NCBI GenBank assembly: GCA_002398825.1
Contig: DHBS01000051.1
Coordinates: forward strand, 13,245 to 77,244
Direction: 5' to 3'
Length of the DNA: 64,000 nt
DNA from: Syntrophomonas sp. UBA4922
Lineage (GTDB): Bacteria; Bacillota; Syntrophomonadia; Syntrophomonadales; Syntrophomonadaceae
Shown: piece after piece, positions 42,288 through 53,244 of the stretch
How the letters are laid out: every line of letters starts with the position of its first letter
Position numbering within the stretch: the stretch's first letter is position 1
Notes under the pieces: generated by a model
Seen by the model: only the letters and a program-made list of their open reading frames with translations
The model's database searches: none
What the model was told of the DNA's origin: nothing
Program-made: the position numbers and the translations under genes

Positions 42288-42890
42288 ATGATTGCTTTTG
42301 TTAAGGGTATTTTGCACAACCTCAGAGGGGATCTGGCTGTAATCGACGTGAACGGCCTGGGCTATGAAATCAACATCCACCCGCGTGCGCTGAACGGGCT
42401 GCCCCAGTGCGGGCAGCCGGTTATGCTCCACACGCATCTGGCGGTTTCCGAGAATGAATTCAAGCTGTACGGGTTTCTGGATCAGGCCGAACTGGATCTG
42501 TTCCGGCTCCTCTTGTCCATATCCGGCATCGGCGCTAAAGCCGCTCTCAACGTGCTCGGCCATATGGAACCGGCCCGGTTCTACCAGGCCATCGCCAGTC
42601 AGGACGAAAAGGCTTTGCTGGCGATTTCCGGGGTGGGCAAAAAGAGCGCCCAGCGCTTATTATTTGAATTGAAAGACAAGGTGCCTGCCGAACTGGCTTT
42701 GACCCCGACGCCATCCGAGAGCCCCCTGCCCTTCAGCGAAGTTATGGAGGCTTTGGAGGCCCTGGGATACAACCGCAGCGAGGTTTTTCCCGAGTTGATG
42801 GAGTTGAAAAACCAGGGGCTGTTAGGCCGGGAAGTAGCCCATAATGTCAAGCTGGTGCTGAAGAAGAAAGCCCAACAGCTTAAGAAATAG
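42288..42890 (+). CDS. ruvA: Holliday junction branch-migration protein RuvA
   Basis: RuvA holds the junction for RuvB. The 200-aa protein has the OB-fold start [28 protein letters not shown], helix-hairpin-helix segments [18 protein letters not shown] and [20 protein letters not shown], and the C-terminal domain that binds RuvB. ATG 42288 has AAAGGTGG upstream; upstream sequence in this frame lies in ruvC's region. Confidence 0.96.
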   Translation: MIAFVKGILHNLRGDLAVIDVNGLGYEINIHPRALNGLPQCGQPVMLHTHLAVSENEFKLYGFLDQAELDLFRLLLSISGIGAKAALNVLGHMEPARFYQAIASQDEKALLAISGVGKKSAQRLLFELKDKVPAELALTPTPSESPLPFSEVMEALEALGYNRSEVFPELMELKNQGLLGREVAHNVKLVLKKKAQQLKK

Positions 42891-42904
42891 GAGGGAGGCA
42901 GGAC

Positions 42905-43963
42905 ATGCGGGATGAGCGCTTAATATCGCCTCACTTTATCGGGGAAGAGGATCATCAAGAGAATACCTCCCTGAGGCCTTTGCGACTGGCGGACTATATC
43001 GGGCAGAGCAAGGTCAAAGGCAACATACAGGTATTTATCGAGGCTGCCCGGGGGCGGGCGGAAAGCATAGACCATATCCTCTTGAGCGGGCCTCCGGGTC
43101 TGGGCAAGACCACCCTGGCCACTATCATAGCCAATGAACTGGGCAAATCGATCCGCAAAACCTCGGGCCCGGCTATCGAACGTCCCGGAGACCTGGCGGC
43201 GATTCTAACCAACCTGGAGCCGGGTGAGATCCTGTTTATCGATGAGATACACCGCTTAAACCGTACTGTGGAAGAGATCATGTATCCGGCTATGGAGGAT
43301 TACACGATCGATATAGTTATCGGCAAGGGGCCCGGGGCCAGGACACTGTGCCTGGATTTGCCTCCTTTCACCCTGATAGGCGCCACCACCCGTCCAGGCC
43401 TCTTGAGTTCACCCTTAAGGGACCGGTTCGGCATCAACTGCCGCTTGGACTTTTATAATGAAAATGACCTTTTGTTGATCATCGAGCGGGCGGCTGTGAT
43501 TATGGGCCTGCGTATAGACCAGAAGGGCGCCCGGGAGATCGCCCGCCGGGCCAGGGGCACGCCGCGCATCGCCAATCGCTTGCTGCGCCGGGTATGGGAT
43601 TTTGCCCTGGTGAAAGGCGACGGGGTGATAAGCCTGAGATTGGCTCAAATGGCCTTGAGCAGCCTGGAAATCGATGAATGCGGCCTGGACAACGTGGACA
43701 GAATGATACTGGAAGCCCTGATCAATAAATTCGGGGGAGGCCCGGTGGGCCTGGAAACACTGGCTGCCGTGGTGTCAGAAGAAGGAGATACCTTAAGCGA
43801 TGTCTACGAACCATACCTGATTAAACTGGGATTGATACAAAAGACCCCGCGGGGGCGCGTGGCTACGGAGAATGCCTACAAGCATCTGGGTTATCCTTTA
43901 AATCCGGCCTGGAAATCTGACCTTTTTAACCTTGGCGCTGACGCGCCTGATGATGGCGAGTAA
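42905..43963 (+). CDS. ruvB: Holliday junction branch-migration ATPase RuvB
   Basis: RuvB is the AAA+ motor of branch migration. 352 aa with [13 protein letters not shown], Walker [12 protein letters not shown], Walker [10 protein letters not shown], sensor [18 protein letters not shown] and the C-terminal winged helix ([13 protein letters not shown]). Strong GGAGGGAGG ribosome site; 14 bp after ruvA. Confidence 0.97.
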   Translation: MRDERLISPHFIGEEDHQENTSLRPLRLADYIGQSKVKGNIQVFIEAARGRAESIDHILLSGPPGLGKTTLATIIANELGKSIRKTSGPAIERPGDLAAILTNLEPGEILFIDEIHRLNRTVEEIMYPAMEDYTIDIVIGKGPGARTLCLDLPPFTLIGATTRPGLLSSPLRDRFGINCRLDFYNENDLLLIIERAAVIMGLRIDQKGAREIARRARGTPRIANRLLRRVWDFALVKGDGVISLRLAQMALSSLEIDECGLDNVDRMILEALINKFGGGPVGLETLAAVVSEEGDTLSDVYEPYLIKLGLIQKTPRGRVATENAYKHLGYPLNPAWKSDLFNLGADAPDDGE

Positions 43964-43974
43964 TGGAGTGAATT

Positions 43975-44535
43975 ATGGACAAAGTACTCTTGCATACCTG
44001 TTGTGGGCCCTGTGCCACCGTTCCCCTTCCCGCCCTCAGAAAAGAGGGTTTTGATGTGCGGGGCTATTTTTACAATCCCAACATTCACCCTTTTACTGAA
44101 TATGCCAAACGCCTGGAGGCTTTGCAGGAGTATGCCCGGCAGCAGGGGCTCAAACTGATCGGCGAGGAGCCTTACAACCCGGTGGATTATTTCCACCACA
44201 TTACTTTCCGGGAACAGAAGCGCTGCCAGTTATGCTATCAGATCCGCCTGCACAAGACCGCACAGATGGCCCGCTCCGGCAAGTTCGATTATTTCTCGAC
44301 CTCGCTTCTGGTCAGCCCCTTTCAAAAGCATGACCTCATCAAGGAGGCCGGGGAGATGGCTGCTGAAAAATATGGGGTCCCCTTCCTGTACCGGGACTTC
44401 CGCAGCGACTATAAAGAGACCGTCAGCCGCTCCAAGGAGGCCGGGCTTTACCGGCAGCAGTACTGCGGATGCCTGTACAGCGAACAGGAGCGCTATGCCT
44501 CTGCGAAACGGAAGAAGGAGGACCCAAAATCATGA
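43975..44535 (+). CDS. queH: Epoxyqueuosine reductase QueH
   Basis: QueH carries out the last step of queuosine synthesis, reducing epoxyqueuosine in tRNA; it replaces QueG. The 186-aa protein has the Fe-S/iron Cys set: HTCCGPCATVPL (9-11,14), CQLC (~82) and YCGC (~163). It sits next to queA and tgt, supporting the pathway. Confidence 0.93.
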   Translation: MDKVLLHTCCGPCATVPLPALRKEGFDVRGYFYNPNIHPFTEYAKRLEALQEYARQQGLKLIGEEPYNPVDYFHHITFREQKRCQLCYQIRLHKTAQMARSGKFDYFSTSLLVSPFQKHDLIKEAGEMAAEKYGVPFLYRDFRSDYKETVSRSKEAGLYRQQYCGCLYSEQERYASAKRKKEDPKS

Positions 44536-44759
44536 ATGGTATGGATAGTATCGCCAGGCTCCTCATCACCATGGGGGCGTTAATTCTCCTGGCAGGGCTG
44601 GGATTATTGCTGATGAGCAAGCTGGGCGGAGAGGGATTTCGCATCCCCGGTGATTTTGTGATCCGCCGCGGCAATTTCACCCTCTACTTTCCGCTGGCTA
44701 CCGGCTTGATTCTGAGCTTGATCCTGACCGTCCTGTTAAATCTGTTTTTGAGGAGATAA
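44532..44759 (+). CDS. DUF2905 small membrane protein
   Basis: A 75-aa protein with two membrane helices (about 8-28 and 52-72) around the conserved GFRIPGDFVIRRGNFTLYFPL loop, the DUF2905 signature. Its ATG overlaps the queH stop by 4 bp (ATGA), and it is next to queA, a common arrangement. Function unknown. Confidence 0.85.
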   Translation: MNGMDSIARLLITMGALILLAGLGLLLMSKLGGEGFRIPGDFVIRRGNFTLYFPLATGLILSLILTVLLNLFLRR

Positions 44760-44764
44760 TATCC

Positions 44765-45820
44765 ATGTCAGTGGATGACAACAGCCCCTATTATGATTTA
44801 GCGCAGTATCATTATGACCTGCCGCCGGAGCTGATTGCGCAGTATCCGGCCGAACCGCGGGATGCTTCCCGTCTCCTGGTGGTGGAAGGCAAAGGCGGGG
44901 CGATGCATGACCGCTATTTTAAAGAGCTGGCAGACTACCTGCATCCCGGCGATGTACTGGTCTTAAATGACACCAAAGTCATTCCCGCCCGGCTCTTGGG
45001 AGTAAAAGAGAGCGGGGGGCAGGTGGAGATATTGCTCCTGCGCAAACAGGGCCCGGAATGGGAAGCCCTGGTAAGGCCGGCCCGCCGCCTGCGTCCCGGA
45101 TACCGCATACTCTTCCCCGGGTTTGAAGAGGCTGAGGCAGTCATCACCGCCGAGCTTGGTTTTCCCGGAGGGAGGCGGCTGGTCTTAAACCATTGTGATG
45201 AGGATGGGTTTATTGCCCGGGCGGGGCATATCCCGTTGCCGCCGTATATAGAGCGCAGTGACGAGTCAGGTGATGCGGAGCGCTACCAGACCATCTATGC
45301 CAGACACAGCGGTTCGGCAGCCGCGCCTACGGCCGGCCTGCACTTTACCACAACCCTGCTGGAGGAGATAAAGGCCCAGGGAGTTCAGATAGCCACGGTG
45401 GTATTGCATGTGGGATTGGGGACTTTCCGCCCGGTCAGCTGCGCCGATATTCGCCAGCACCAGATGCACAGCGAGTTTTACCAGGTGAGCGCCGAAACAG
45501 CATCCCTGCTCAATCGGGCCCGGGAAAAGGGGGGGAGGATCACCGCGGTAGGCACTACCGTGGTGCGCACCCTGGAGACCATTTATGATAAAGACCGGGG
45601 TTATCGGGCCGGGCAGGGGGAAACCGACTGTTTCCTCTACCCTGGTTACGATTTTAATGCCATTGACCAGCTGATAACCAATTTTCACCTGCCCGGATCT
45701 TCACTGCTGATGCTGGTATCGGCCTTTTTGGGGGTGGAAAAGACCAGACAGGCCTATCAGCACGCCATTAAGGAAAAGTATCGCTTCTTCAGTTATGGAG
45801 ACGCGATGTTGATTTGCTGA
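44765..45820 (+). CDS. queA: tRNA preQ1(34) ribosyltransferase-isomerase QueA
   Basis: QueA moves the ribosyl part of AdoMet to preQ1 in tRNA, giving epoxyqueuosine, the substrate of QueH. 351 aa with PPELIAQYPAEPRDASRLLVV, VLVLNDTKVIPARLLG, APTAGLHFT, HVGLGTFRPV and NFHLPGSSLLMLVSAF. GAGGAG precedes the ATG. Confidence 0.96.
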   Translation: MSVDDNSPYYDLAQYHYDLPPELIAQYPAEPRDASRLLVVEGKGGAMHDRYFKELADYLHPGDVLVLNDTKVIPARLLGVKESGGQVEILLLRKQGPEWEALVRPARRLRPGYRILFPGFEEAEAVITAELGFPGGRRLVLNHCDEDGFIARAGHIPLPPYIERSDESGDAERYQTIYARHSGSAAAPTAGLHFTTTLLEEIKAQGVQIATVVLHVGLGTFRPVSCADIRQHQMHSEFYQVSAETASLLNRAREKGGRITAVGTTVVRTLETIYDKDRGYRAGQGETDCFLYPGYDFNAIDQLITNFHLPGSSLLMLVSAFLGVEKTRQAYQHAIKEKYRFFSYGDAMLIC

Positions 45821-45867
45821 AAAGTATGTGGTTTGTCTTGAACGGATAAATTTACAAGTACAGTTGA

Positions 45868-46980
<1,113 letters not shown>

Positions 46981-47042
46981 AGGATTTTAGCTTTAAGTCG
47001 CGAATTTAACTTAAGTTGATCAAATTTAAGGGGTGATATCGA

Positions 47043-47321
47043 ATGCCACTGGACAATTCCGTACTAACCTTGGTTCTCTATTTTGGCGGGTTTATTGCGA
47101 TTTTTTGGGTGTTTATCATACAACCTCGCAAAAAGCAGGAGAAGCGTCATAAAGAACTGTTGGAATCCCTCAAAAGGGGCGAGAAGGTTGTGACCATCGG
47201 CGGCATAAGGGGGGAAGTAGCCCGCATAAAAGACAAGACCGTCATGATCAGAGTTAATGACAACATAGAGATCGAGTTTTTGAAAACCGCGGTAGCCTAC
47301 CGCGTCGATGAGGCAGAATAA
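47043..47321 (+). CDS. yajC: Preprotein translocase subunit YajC
   Basis: A 92-aa accessory subunit of the SecDF complex: one membrane helix (LYFGGFIAIFWVFIIQPRKKQEKRHKEL) and a small soluble domain with VVTIGGIRGEVARIKD. It follows tgt and precedes secDF with an HD-domain gene inserted, a known clostridial arrangement. AAGGGGTGAT lies before the ATG. Confidence 0.94.
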   Translation: MPLDNSVLTLVLYFGGFIAIFWVFIIQPRKKQEKRHKELLESLKRGEKVVTIGGIRGEVARIKDKTVMIRVNDNIEIEFLKTAVAYRVDEAE

Positions 47322-47323
47322 TC

Positions 47324-47983
47324 ATGCTCGAAGTCGCCGACCTTTATCGCCACCCCCTGGTGAAGGGCTTTATCAAGCAGGGGAATAAGCATCTGGAAGC
47401 GATTGGCTACACTGATCACGGCCAGGTCCATGTTAAAGTGGTGTCGCGGCTCAGCCGGGAAATCTTGCTTAAATTGAAATACCCGGAGCGCATGGCCGAT
47501 TTGGCAGCGATTGCCGGATATCTGCATGACATCGGCAATGTCATCAGCCGCAACGGGCATAGTCAGGCCGGAGCCCTGATCGCCTGGGAGCTGCTCAATC
47601 GTATGCAAATGCCGGAAGATGAAATCTCTGTCATCTGTGCGGCTATCGGCAATCATGACGAAGGCAGCGGTCAACCGGTAAACGCGGTGGCTGCGGCCTT
47701 GATCCTGGCTGACAAGTCGCATGTACACCGCAACCGGGTCAGGAACCATGATGTCGCCACCTTCGATATTCATGACCGGGTCAATTACGCTGTAGAGTAT
47801 TCTATTGTGAATATCGATGAAGAGGAACAGCTCATCTCCATGGTGATGGCTATAGACACCGCTATCTGCCCAGTGATGGAGTATTTCGAGATTTTCCTGA
47901 GCCGCATGCTGTTGTGCCGCCGGGCCGCTGATTTTCTGGGCTGCGAATTCGAACTCATTATAAATGGAGCCAAGCTGATCTAA
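47324..47983 (+). CDS. HD-domain phosphohydrolase
   Basis: A 219-aa protein with HGQVHVKVVSR, GYLHDIGNV (the HD pair) and AAIGNHDEGSG, giving the H...HD...H/D metal site of HD hydrolases. It starts 2 bp after yajC and is followed by secD, so it belongs to the yajC-secDF operon. Many HD enzymes act on nucleotides; the substrate here is not known. Confidence 0.85.
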   Translation: MLEVADLYRHPLVKGFIKQGNKHLEAIGYTDHGQVHVKVVSRLSREILLKLKYPERMADLAAIAGYLHDIGNVISRNGHSQAGALIAWELLNRMQMPEDEISVICAAIGNHDEGSGQPVNAVAAALILADKSHVHRNRVRNHDVATFDIHDRVNYAVEYSIVNIDEEEQLISMVMAIDTAICPVMEYFEIFLSRMLLCRRAADFLGCEFELIINGAKLI

Positions 47984-48007
47984 GTAAAGTTGTGGAGGAA
48001 TGCATTA

Positions 48008-49213
48008 GTGAACCGAAACTTAAGTATTGCCATAAGTGCAGTGATTGTGATCGCCCTGGGTCTGGCTGTATTTTTCCTGCAGAAGCCCCTGGTAAACAAC
48101 CTGGATCTGGGCTTGGATTTAAGGGGCGGCCTGCGGGTGGTATTACAGGCCCAGGAAAAGCCGGGTGAACCGATCACTGATGACACCATTCAAAAAGCCG
48201 TAGGCATCATACGCGACCGCGTGGACAGCCTGGGGGTCAGAGAGACCAGCCTGTATCCACAGGGAAAAGACCGGGTGGTTATCGAGATCGCCGGGGAAGA
48301 TGATCCTGAGGCCGCCGTAGATATACTCAAAAACGTAGCCCAGTTGGAGTTTCAGGATGAGCAGGGCAATGTTCTGGTAAGCGGCAAGAATTTGACTGAT
48401 GCCCAGGCCCGGGTCAACCCCAACACCCAGGAGGCCTATGTAGAACTCAAGTTTGACAAAGAAGGCGCCGATCTGTTTGCCCAGGCCACTACCGCTAATG
48501 TAGGCAAACCGCTGGTGATCGTATTGGACGGCAAGCCCATCAGCGCCCCCATCGTCAACCAGGCCATAACCGACGGCAATGCTATCATCGAAGGCAATTT
48601 CGACGCCAAGGAAGCCCAGGATTTAGCAGTATTGCTGCGTTCCGGAGCCCTGCCGGTCAGCTTCAATGTTCTGGAAAAGCGCTCTATCGGCCCCAGCCTG
48701 GGTGCGGATTCGCTGGAAAAGAGCCTAAAAGCCGGCATGATCGGCATACTGGCCGTTTTCCTCTTTATGCTGGGCTATTACCGGCTGCCGGGTTTGATTG
48801 CCGACATCTCCATTGTCTTATACGGGCTGCTGGTCTTGGGGAGCATGGTCCTGCTCAATGCGGTCCTGACCCTGCCGGGTATCGCCGCCTTCGTGCTGTC
48901 CATCGGTATGGCGGTGGATGCCAATATCATCATCTATGAGCGCATAAAGGAGGAGATCAGGTGGGGCAAGACTTTGCAAGCGGCTATAGACGCCGGTTTT
49001 AAACGCGCCTTCTGGACCATATTCGACTCCAACCTCACCACTTTGATGGTCACGGTAGTCTTGATGTATTTTGGCACCGGCTCGGTAAAAGGCTTTGCTG
49101 TTACCCTCTCCATCGGGTTGATAATCAACATGTTTACCGCTCTGACCTTTACCCGTTATTTGCTGGGTCTGGCCTCTAATCTTACCAAGAACACCAAGCT
49201 ATACGGGGTATAA
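48008..49213 (+). CDS. secD: Protein translocase subunit SecD
   Basis: SecD uses the proton gradient to pull proteins out of the Sec channel. 401 aa with one N-terminal helix, NNLDLGLDLRGGLRVVLQ, the periplasmic-type domain, then five helices with GMAVDANIIIYERIKEE. GTG 48008 is the start, because GGAGG lies 9 nt before; the TTG at 47990 precedes that site. 13 bp before secF. Confidence 0.95.
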   Translation: MNRNLSIAISAVIVIALGLAVFFLQKPLVNNLDLGLDLRGGLRVVLQAQEKPGEPITDDTIQKAVGIIRDRVDSLGVRETSLYPQGKDRVVIEIAGEDDPEAAVDILKNVAQLEFQDEQGNVLVSGKNLTDAQARVNPNTQEAYVELKFDKEGADLFAQATTANVGKPLVIVLDGKPISAPIVNQAITDGNAIIEGNFDAKEAQDLAVLLRSGALPVSFNVLEKRSIGPSLGADSLEKSLKAGMIGILAVFLFMLGYYRLPGLIADISIVLYGLLVLGSMVLLNAVLTLPGIAAFVLSIGMAVDANIIIYERIKEEIRWGKTLQAAIDAGFKRAFWTIFDSNLTTLMVTVVLMYFGTGSVKGFAVTLSIGLIINMFTALTFTRYLLGLASNLTKNTKLYGV

Positions 49214-49226
49214 GGAGGGGATTGCA

Positions 49227-50066
49227 ATGATTATTGAACGCAGGAAAATTTTCTACATCATATCTTTAATATTGATTATTCCGGGAATAGCTTCCCTTTT
49301 TCTCAATGGACTCAACCTGGGGATCGACTTTAGAGGCGGATCCATCGTGCATGTGAAAATGGCTGCCGACGTAAGCGCCCCGGAGGTGCGGGAAGCCCTG
49401 GTGCCGGTAGGACTGGAACAATCCGAGGTGCAGAAGAACATTGATAACACCTATTTTATCCGCACCAGCGAACTGGATCAGGAACAGACCAAAGCTTTGA
49501 TCAATGCCTTAGAGACCAGGTTTGGCGAGGTGGAATTGATGAGCGCCGAGAGCGTCGGGGCTACCATAGGCCGGGAACTGGGCCTCAACGCACTCATGGC
49601 ATTGGGGATAGGCCTGGTCTTGATGCTGGTCTACATCTCCTTCCGCTTTGAATGGACTTTCGGAGTGGCGGCGGTTCTGGCCCTGATGCACAACGTCTTG
49701 GTGGTAGTGGGTGTATTCTCCATATTTCAGTGGGAAATTAATTCGCCCTTTATCGCCTCTATTCTGACTGTGGTCGGTTTTACCCTCAACGACACCATTG
49801 TCGTGTTTGACCGGGTTCGGGAAAACATGCGCAGCACCAAAAAGCCGGATTATTTGACACTGTTAAACAAGAGCATCTTGCAGGTGCTAAATCGATCCAT
49901 CAATACGGTGTTGACAGCCGTTATGACCCTGGTGGCCTTGCTGATTCTGGGCGGCGCCACCCTCAAATTCTTTGTGGCAGCCATGCTGATCGGTTTTGTG
50001 GTGGGGGCTTATAGCTCTATTTGCATTGCCAGCCCCCTGTGGTACGAGATCAAAAAGGCGGCTTAG
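49227..50066 (+). CDS. secF: Protein translocase subunit SecF
   Basis: Partner of SecD. 279 aa with GLNLGIDFRGGSIVHV, six membrane helices and VGFTLNDTIVVFDRVREN (the conserved fourth-helix motif). AAGGAGGGG precedes the ATG. A strong terminator is downstream. Confidence 0.95.
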   Translation: MIIERRKIFYIISLILIIPGIASLFLNGLNLGIDFRGGSIVHVKMAADVSAPEVREALVPVGLEQSEVQKNIDNTYFIRTSELDQEQTKALINALETRFGEVELMSAESVGATIGRELGLNALMALGIGLVLMLVYISFRFEWTFGVAAVLALMHNVLVVVGVFSIFQWEINSPFIASILTVVGFTLNDTIVVFDRVRENMRSTKKPDYLTLLNKSILQVLNRSINTVLTAVMTLVALLILGGATLKFFVAAMLIGFVVGAYSSICIASPLWYEIKKAA

Positions 50067-50175
50067 ACGAAATCCGTTGACAGGACAAGTCTTTGTCCCC
50101 TATACTAGACCTTAATAACAACATCACTGCGTTTAGTCAGGCTTTTAGCCGGGCTCATTGAGCAGCGGAAATCCG

Positions 50176-50207
50176 CGGGACTTCATAATATGAAGTCCCG
50201 TTTTTTT
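50176..50207 (+). terminator. Terminator of the secDF operon
   Basis: Perfect 11-bp stem CGGGACTTCAT / ATGAAGTCCCG, loop AAT, then seven T. Confidence 0.92.
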
Positions 50208-50222
50208 AACGGAGGGTGGGCT

Positions 50223-51128
50223 GTGGACACACAGATCAAGACCAGAGCAGCAATAATATCCGTTATAAGCAACCTGTTCCTGATGACCGCCAAATTCGTC
50301 GCCGGCGTCTTGAGCGGTTCCATAAGCGTCATCTCTGAAGCTATTCATTCCGGCAATGACCTGGTAGCCGCGGTTATTGCCCTTTTTGCGGTGAAAGAAT
50401 CGTCCAAACCCCCGGACGAGGAGCATCCCTTTGGCCACGGAAAAATCGAAAATATATCCGGGACTATTGAAGCCCTGCTGATCTTCGTGGCGGCAGCCCT
50501 GATTATCAAAGAGGCCATAGAAAAGATCAGATTTGGCGGAGAAACCATGGAGCCCACCTGGGGCCTGGTTATAATGGGGGTATCGACCGTCCTCAATCTG
50601 GTAGTTTCAAATTACCTGCTGAAAACCGGCCGGGAACACCATTCCATTGCCCTGGAAGCGGACGGCATGCACTTGCGCACCGATGTCTATACCTCCTTAG
50701 GCGTATTTATCGGGCTCTTGCTGATAAAAATAACCGGACTGCAGATCATAGACCCTATTGCCGCCATCGTCGTAGCCGGTTTGATTGTTAAAGCCGCCTA
50801 TGACCTGACCCGGAAGGCTTTTGTGCCCCTTTTGGATACCTCCCTGGAAGAGCATCACCTGCAGGAGGTGCAGTACGTTTTGGCCGAACACCATTACCTC
50901 TATGTGGAATACCATGACCTGCGCACGCGCCGTGCCGGGCGCGAAGCCCATATCGACCTGCATCTGGTCATAGACGCCCGAACCAGCGTGCAGGAGGCCC
51001 ATGACCTGTGTGACAGCATAGAAAAATCCATTGGCGAGCGGGTGCCGTTTTCATCGGTGCTTATCCATGTGGAGCCTGATGCTGAGATCAAAACCATTGC
51101 TGGAGCAGCAGGAAGGCAGGAATTTTGA
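50223..51128 (+). CDS. Cation diffusion facilitator transporter
   Basis: CDF proteins export divalent metals in exchange for protons. 301 aa with about six membrane helices. Metal-site motifs are AIHSGNDLVAAV (HxxxD) and GMHLRTDVY (HxxxD), with HPFGHGKIE in the second loop, and a C-terminal cytoplasmic domain. GTG 50223 has GGAGGG upstream; it begins 16 bp after the terminator. The metal (Zn, Mn, Fe or Co) cannot be told. Confidence 0.93.
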   Translation: MDTQIKTRAAIISVISNLFLMTAKFVAGVLSGSISVISEAIHSGNDLVAAVIALFAVKESSKPPDEEHPFGHGKIENISGTIEALLIFVAAALIIKEAIEKIRFGGETMEPTWGLVIMGVSTVLNLVVSNYLLKTGREHHSIALEADGMHLRTDVYTSLGVFIGLLLIKITGLQIIDPIAAIVVAGLIVKAAYDLTRKAFVPLLDTSLEEHHLQEVQYVLAEHHYLYVEYHDLRTRRAGREAHIDLHLVIDARTSVQEAHDLCDSIEKSIGERVPFSSVLIHVEPDAEIKTIAGAAGRQEF

Positions 51129-51188
51129 CAAAAAGAACGAAAATATATGCTCAAGGAAATGAAAAAACAGCGAAATGGGGTAGGAAGG

Positions 51189-51509
51189 ATGCAGGTTTAT
51201 TTAATAGGAGCGGTGCTTTTTCTGGCGGCTATGTTAACCTTTATCTTTCAGAATCCTGCTGCCGTAGAGATTCATTTCATCACCTGGAGCACACCGCAGA
51301 TATCTCTGGCCTTGGTGGTTTTAGTGGCGGCTTTGGGCGGCGCTTTAATCACTTTTTTGCTTGACAGCGTGAGGTATTTCAAGATTGCGCGCACCATTAA
51401 AGAACTTCGTAACAACAACGGCACATTACAAAAGCAAATCCAGGATCTCCAGGCGCAAAAGGATAAGTTGGAAAAAGATGCGGCAAGCCCTACCGGGGTC
51501 ACACCGTAA
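51189..51509 (+). CDS. LapA-domain membrane protein
   Basis: A 106-aa protein with two hydrophobic helices flanking the LapA loop (AMLTFIFQNPAAVEIHFITW) and a C-terminal coiled-coil-like stretch ELRNNNGTLQKQIQDLQAQK. Related to the LapA/YciS family. The start is uncertain: ATG 51189 fits the family N-terminus and has GGGG 8 nt upstream, but ATGs at 51147 and 51159 are in frame. Confidence 0.78.
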   Translation: MQVYLIGAVLFLAAMLTFIFQNPAAVEIHFITWSTPQISLALVVLVAALGGALITFLLDSVRYFKIARTIKELRNNNGTLQKQIQDLQAQKDKLEKDAASPTGVTP

Positions 51510-51539
51510 GACTTGAGCAGCAATCGAGGACGGTTTTCC

Positions 51540-51564
51540 AGGGGGACGGTTCAACCGTTCCCCT
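51540..51564. repeat. Inverted repeat between lapA-like gene and lysA
   Basis: AGGGGGACGGTT / AACCGTTCCCCT, 11 of 12 pairs, with hardly any loop and no T-run. It may be a weak terminator or a small palindromic repeat. Confidence 0.45.
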
Positions 51565-51721
51565 GTGTTCTGTGTCCGGATTGGGGCAGGCTCAACCATC
51601 ACACTTGCCTCGAACCGTCAATATGATGATTGTATGTTGTATATCCGCGGGCCTTTTATTGACCCTTAACGACAGGAAATGATACAATGTTCACGATTTA
51701 GTGATTGGGGAGCTGAAGAGT

Positions 51722-53032
51722 TTGCATCTGACAGGCACCATGAGGATAAATGGATTTGGCAACTTGGAAATTGGCGGGGTAGATGCCACCAAATTGGTGG
51801 AGCAGTATCAAACTCCGCTGTGGGTTATAGATGAAACCGGCTTTAGGGAGAATTGCCGGGCTTTCCGCAACGCTTTCCGGGTGTCGGGCGATACCCTGGT
51901 ACTGTATGCCAGCAAGGCTTTATGCAATACCGCCCTGTGCAAAATAGTGAATGAGGAAGGGCTGGGGCTGGACGTAGTTTCCGGCGGGGAATTGTTCACG
52001 GCTATGAATGCGGGCTTCCCTATGGAAAAGGTCTATTTTCACGGCAACAACAAATCGCCTGGCGAGCTGGAAATGGCGGTTGCGCTTGGAGTAGGGCGCG
52101 TGGTGGTCGACAACTTCCAGGAACTAAAAACCCTAAACCAGATCTGCCAGGGGCTGCAGGTAAAACAGGACATATTGCTGCGCATCACCCCGGGGGTGGA
52201 AGCCCATACCCACGAATTTATCAAAACCGGCCAGATCGATTCCAAATTCGGTTTCACCCTGCCCGGCGGGCAGGCTATGGAAGCGGTGCAGGCTGCTCTG
52301 GGATGCGGTGCGCTTAAACTTGTAGGACTGCACTGCCACATCGGATCACAGATATTTGAAATGGAGTCCTTCGAACACGCCGCCGAACTGATGATGCATT
52401 TCATGGCTGACGTTAAGGAACTTACCGGGCATGAATTCCAGGAACTCGATATCGGGGGCGGTTTCGGCATATATTATTTTCCCGGGGATGAGCCCAGAAA
52501 ACCGGATGACTGGGCGCAGGCAGTGACTAAAGCGGTGCAGTCTAAAGCTGACCAATATGGCCTGAAGAAGCCGCGGATCATAGTAGAGCCGGGCCGGGCT
52601 ATTGTCGGCCCTGCCGGTATCACCCTTTATACGGTCGGTTCCAGTAAAGAGGTGCCGGGGATTCGCAAATACATCGCTGTGGACGGAGGCATGACCGATA
52701 ATCCCCGCCCTGCCCTGTACGGCAGCAAATACCTGGCAATGGTAGCCAATAAGGCTGTTCAGGAGGCCACAGAACAGGTCTCTATTGCAGGTAAATGCTG
52801 CGAATCAGGAGATATGCTGATCTGGGATGCCAGACTGGCCCCGGTTGAGAGCGGAGATATAGTGGCGGTTTTTGCTACCGGAGCCTACAATTATGCCATG
52901 TCCAGCAACTACAACCGCATTCCCCGGCCGGCCATGATTTTGGTCAAAGACGGCAAGTCCCATTTGATCCTCAAGCGGGAAACCTATCAAGATATAGTCA
53001 GAAATGACCTGGTGCCCGACTACCTTAAATAA
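51722..53032 (+). CDS. lysA: Diaminopimelate decarboxylase
   Basis: This PLP enzyme makes lysine from meso-diaminopimelate. 436 aa with LYASKALCN (PLP Lys), GLHCHIGSQI, DIGGGFGIYY, VEPGRAIVGPAG, CCESGDML (CESxD) and GAYNYAMSSNYN. TTG 51722 is preferred: GGGGAG lies ~10 nt upstream and the resulting start (M)HLTGTMRINGFG fits the family; GTG 51701 and ATG 51740 are alternatives. Confidence 0.95.
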   Translation: MHLTGTMRINGFGNLEIGGVDATKLVEQYQTPLWVIDETGFRENCRAFRNAFRVSGDTLVLYASKALCNTALCKIVNEEGLGLDVVSGGELFTAMNAGFPMEKVYFHGNNKSPGELEMAVALGVGRVVVDNFQELKTLNQICQGLQVKQDILLRITPGVEAHTHEFIKTGQIDSKFGFTLPGGQAMEAVQAALGCGALKLVGLHCHIGSQIFEMESFEHAAELMMHFMADVKELTGHEFQELDIGGGFGIYYFPGDEPRKPDDWAQAVTKAVQSKADQYGLKKPRIIVEPGRAIVGPAGITLYTVGSSKEVPGIRKYIAVDGGMTDNPRPALYGSKYLAMVANKAVQEATEQVSIAGKCCESGDMLIWDARLAPVESGDIVAVFATGAYNYAMSSNYNRIPRPAMILVKDGKSHLILKRETYQDIVRNDLVPDYLK

Positions 53033-53086
53033 TATTTTCATCTGATACCGGAATAATGTTATAAATGAGATTTTTAGGCAGACCCG

Positions 53087-53122
53087 AGACTCCTTCAGCC
53101 GCTATGGCTGAAGGAGTCTTTT
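53087..53122 (+). terminator. Terminator after lysA
   Basis: AGACTCCTTCAGCC pairs with GGCTGAAGGAGTCT through a 5-nt loop, then TTT. Confidence 0.88.
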
Positions 53123-53244
53123 GGAGTCTGGAGTCACGGGTGAGTCCCCCTGATTGCGCCCCCGAAAAGGCTGCGGCTTCCCTGCGGTGCGTGTAATAGG
53201 GAGTTGTGATATAATGCATATATCTTGGGAAGGAAAGTTATGGA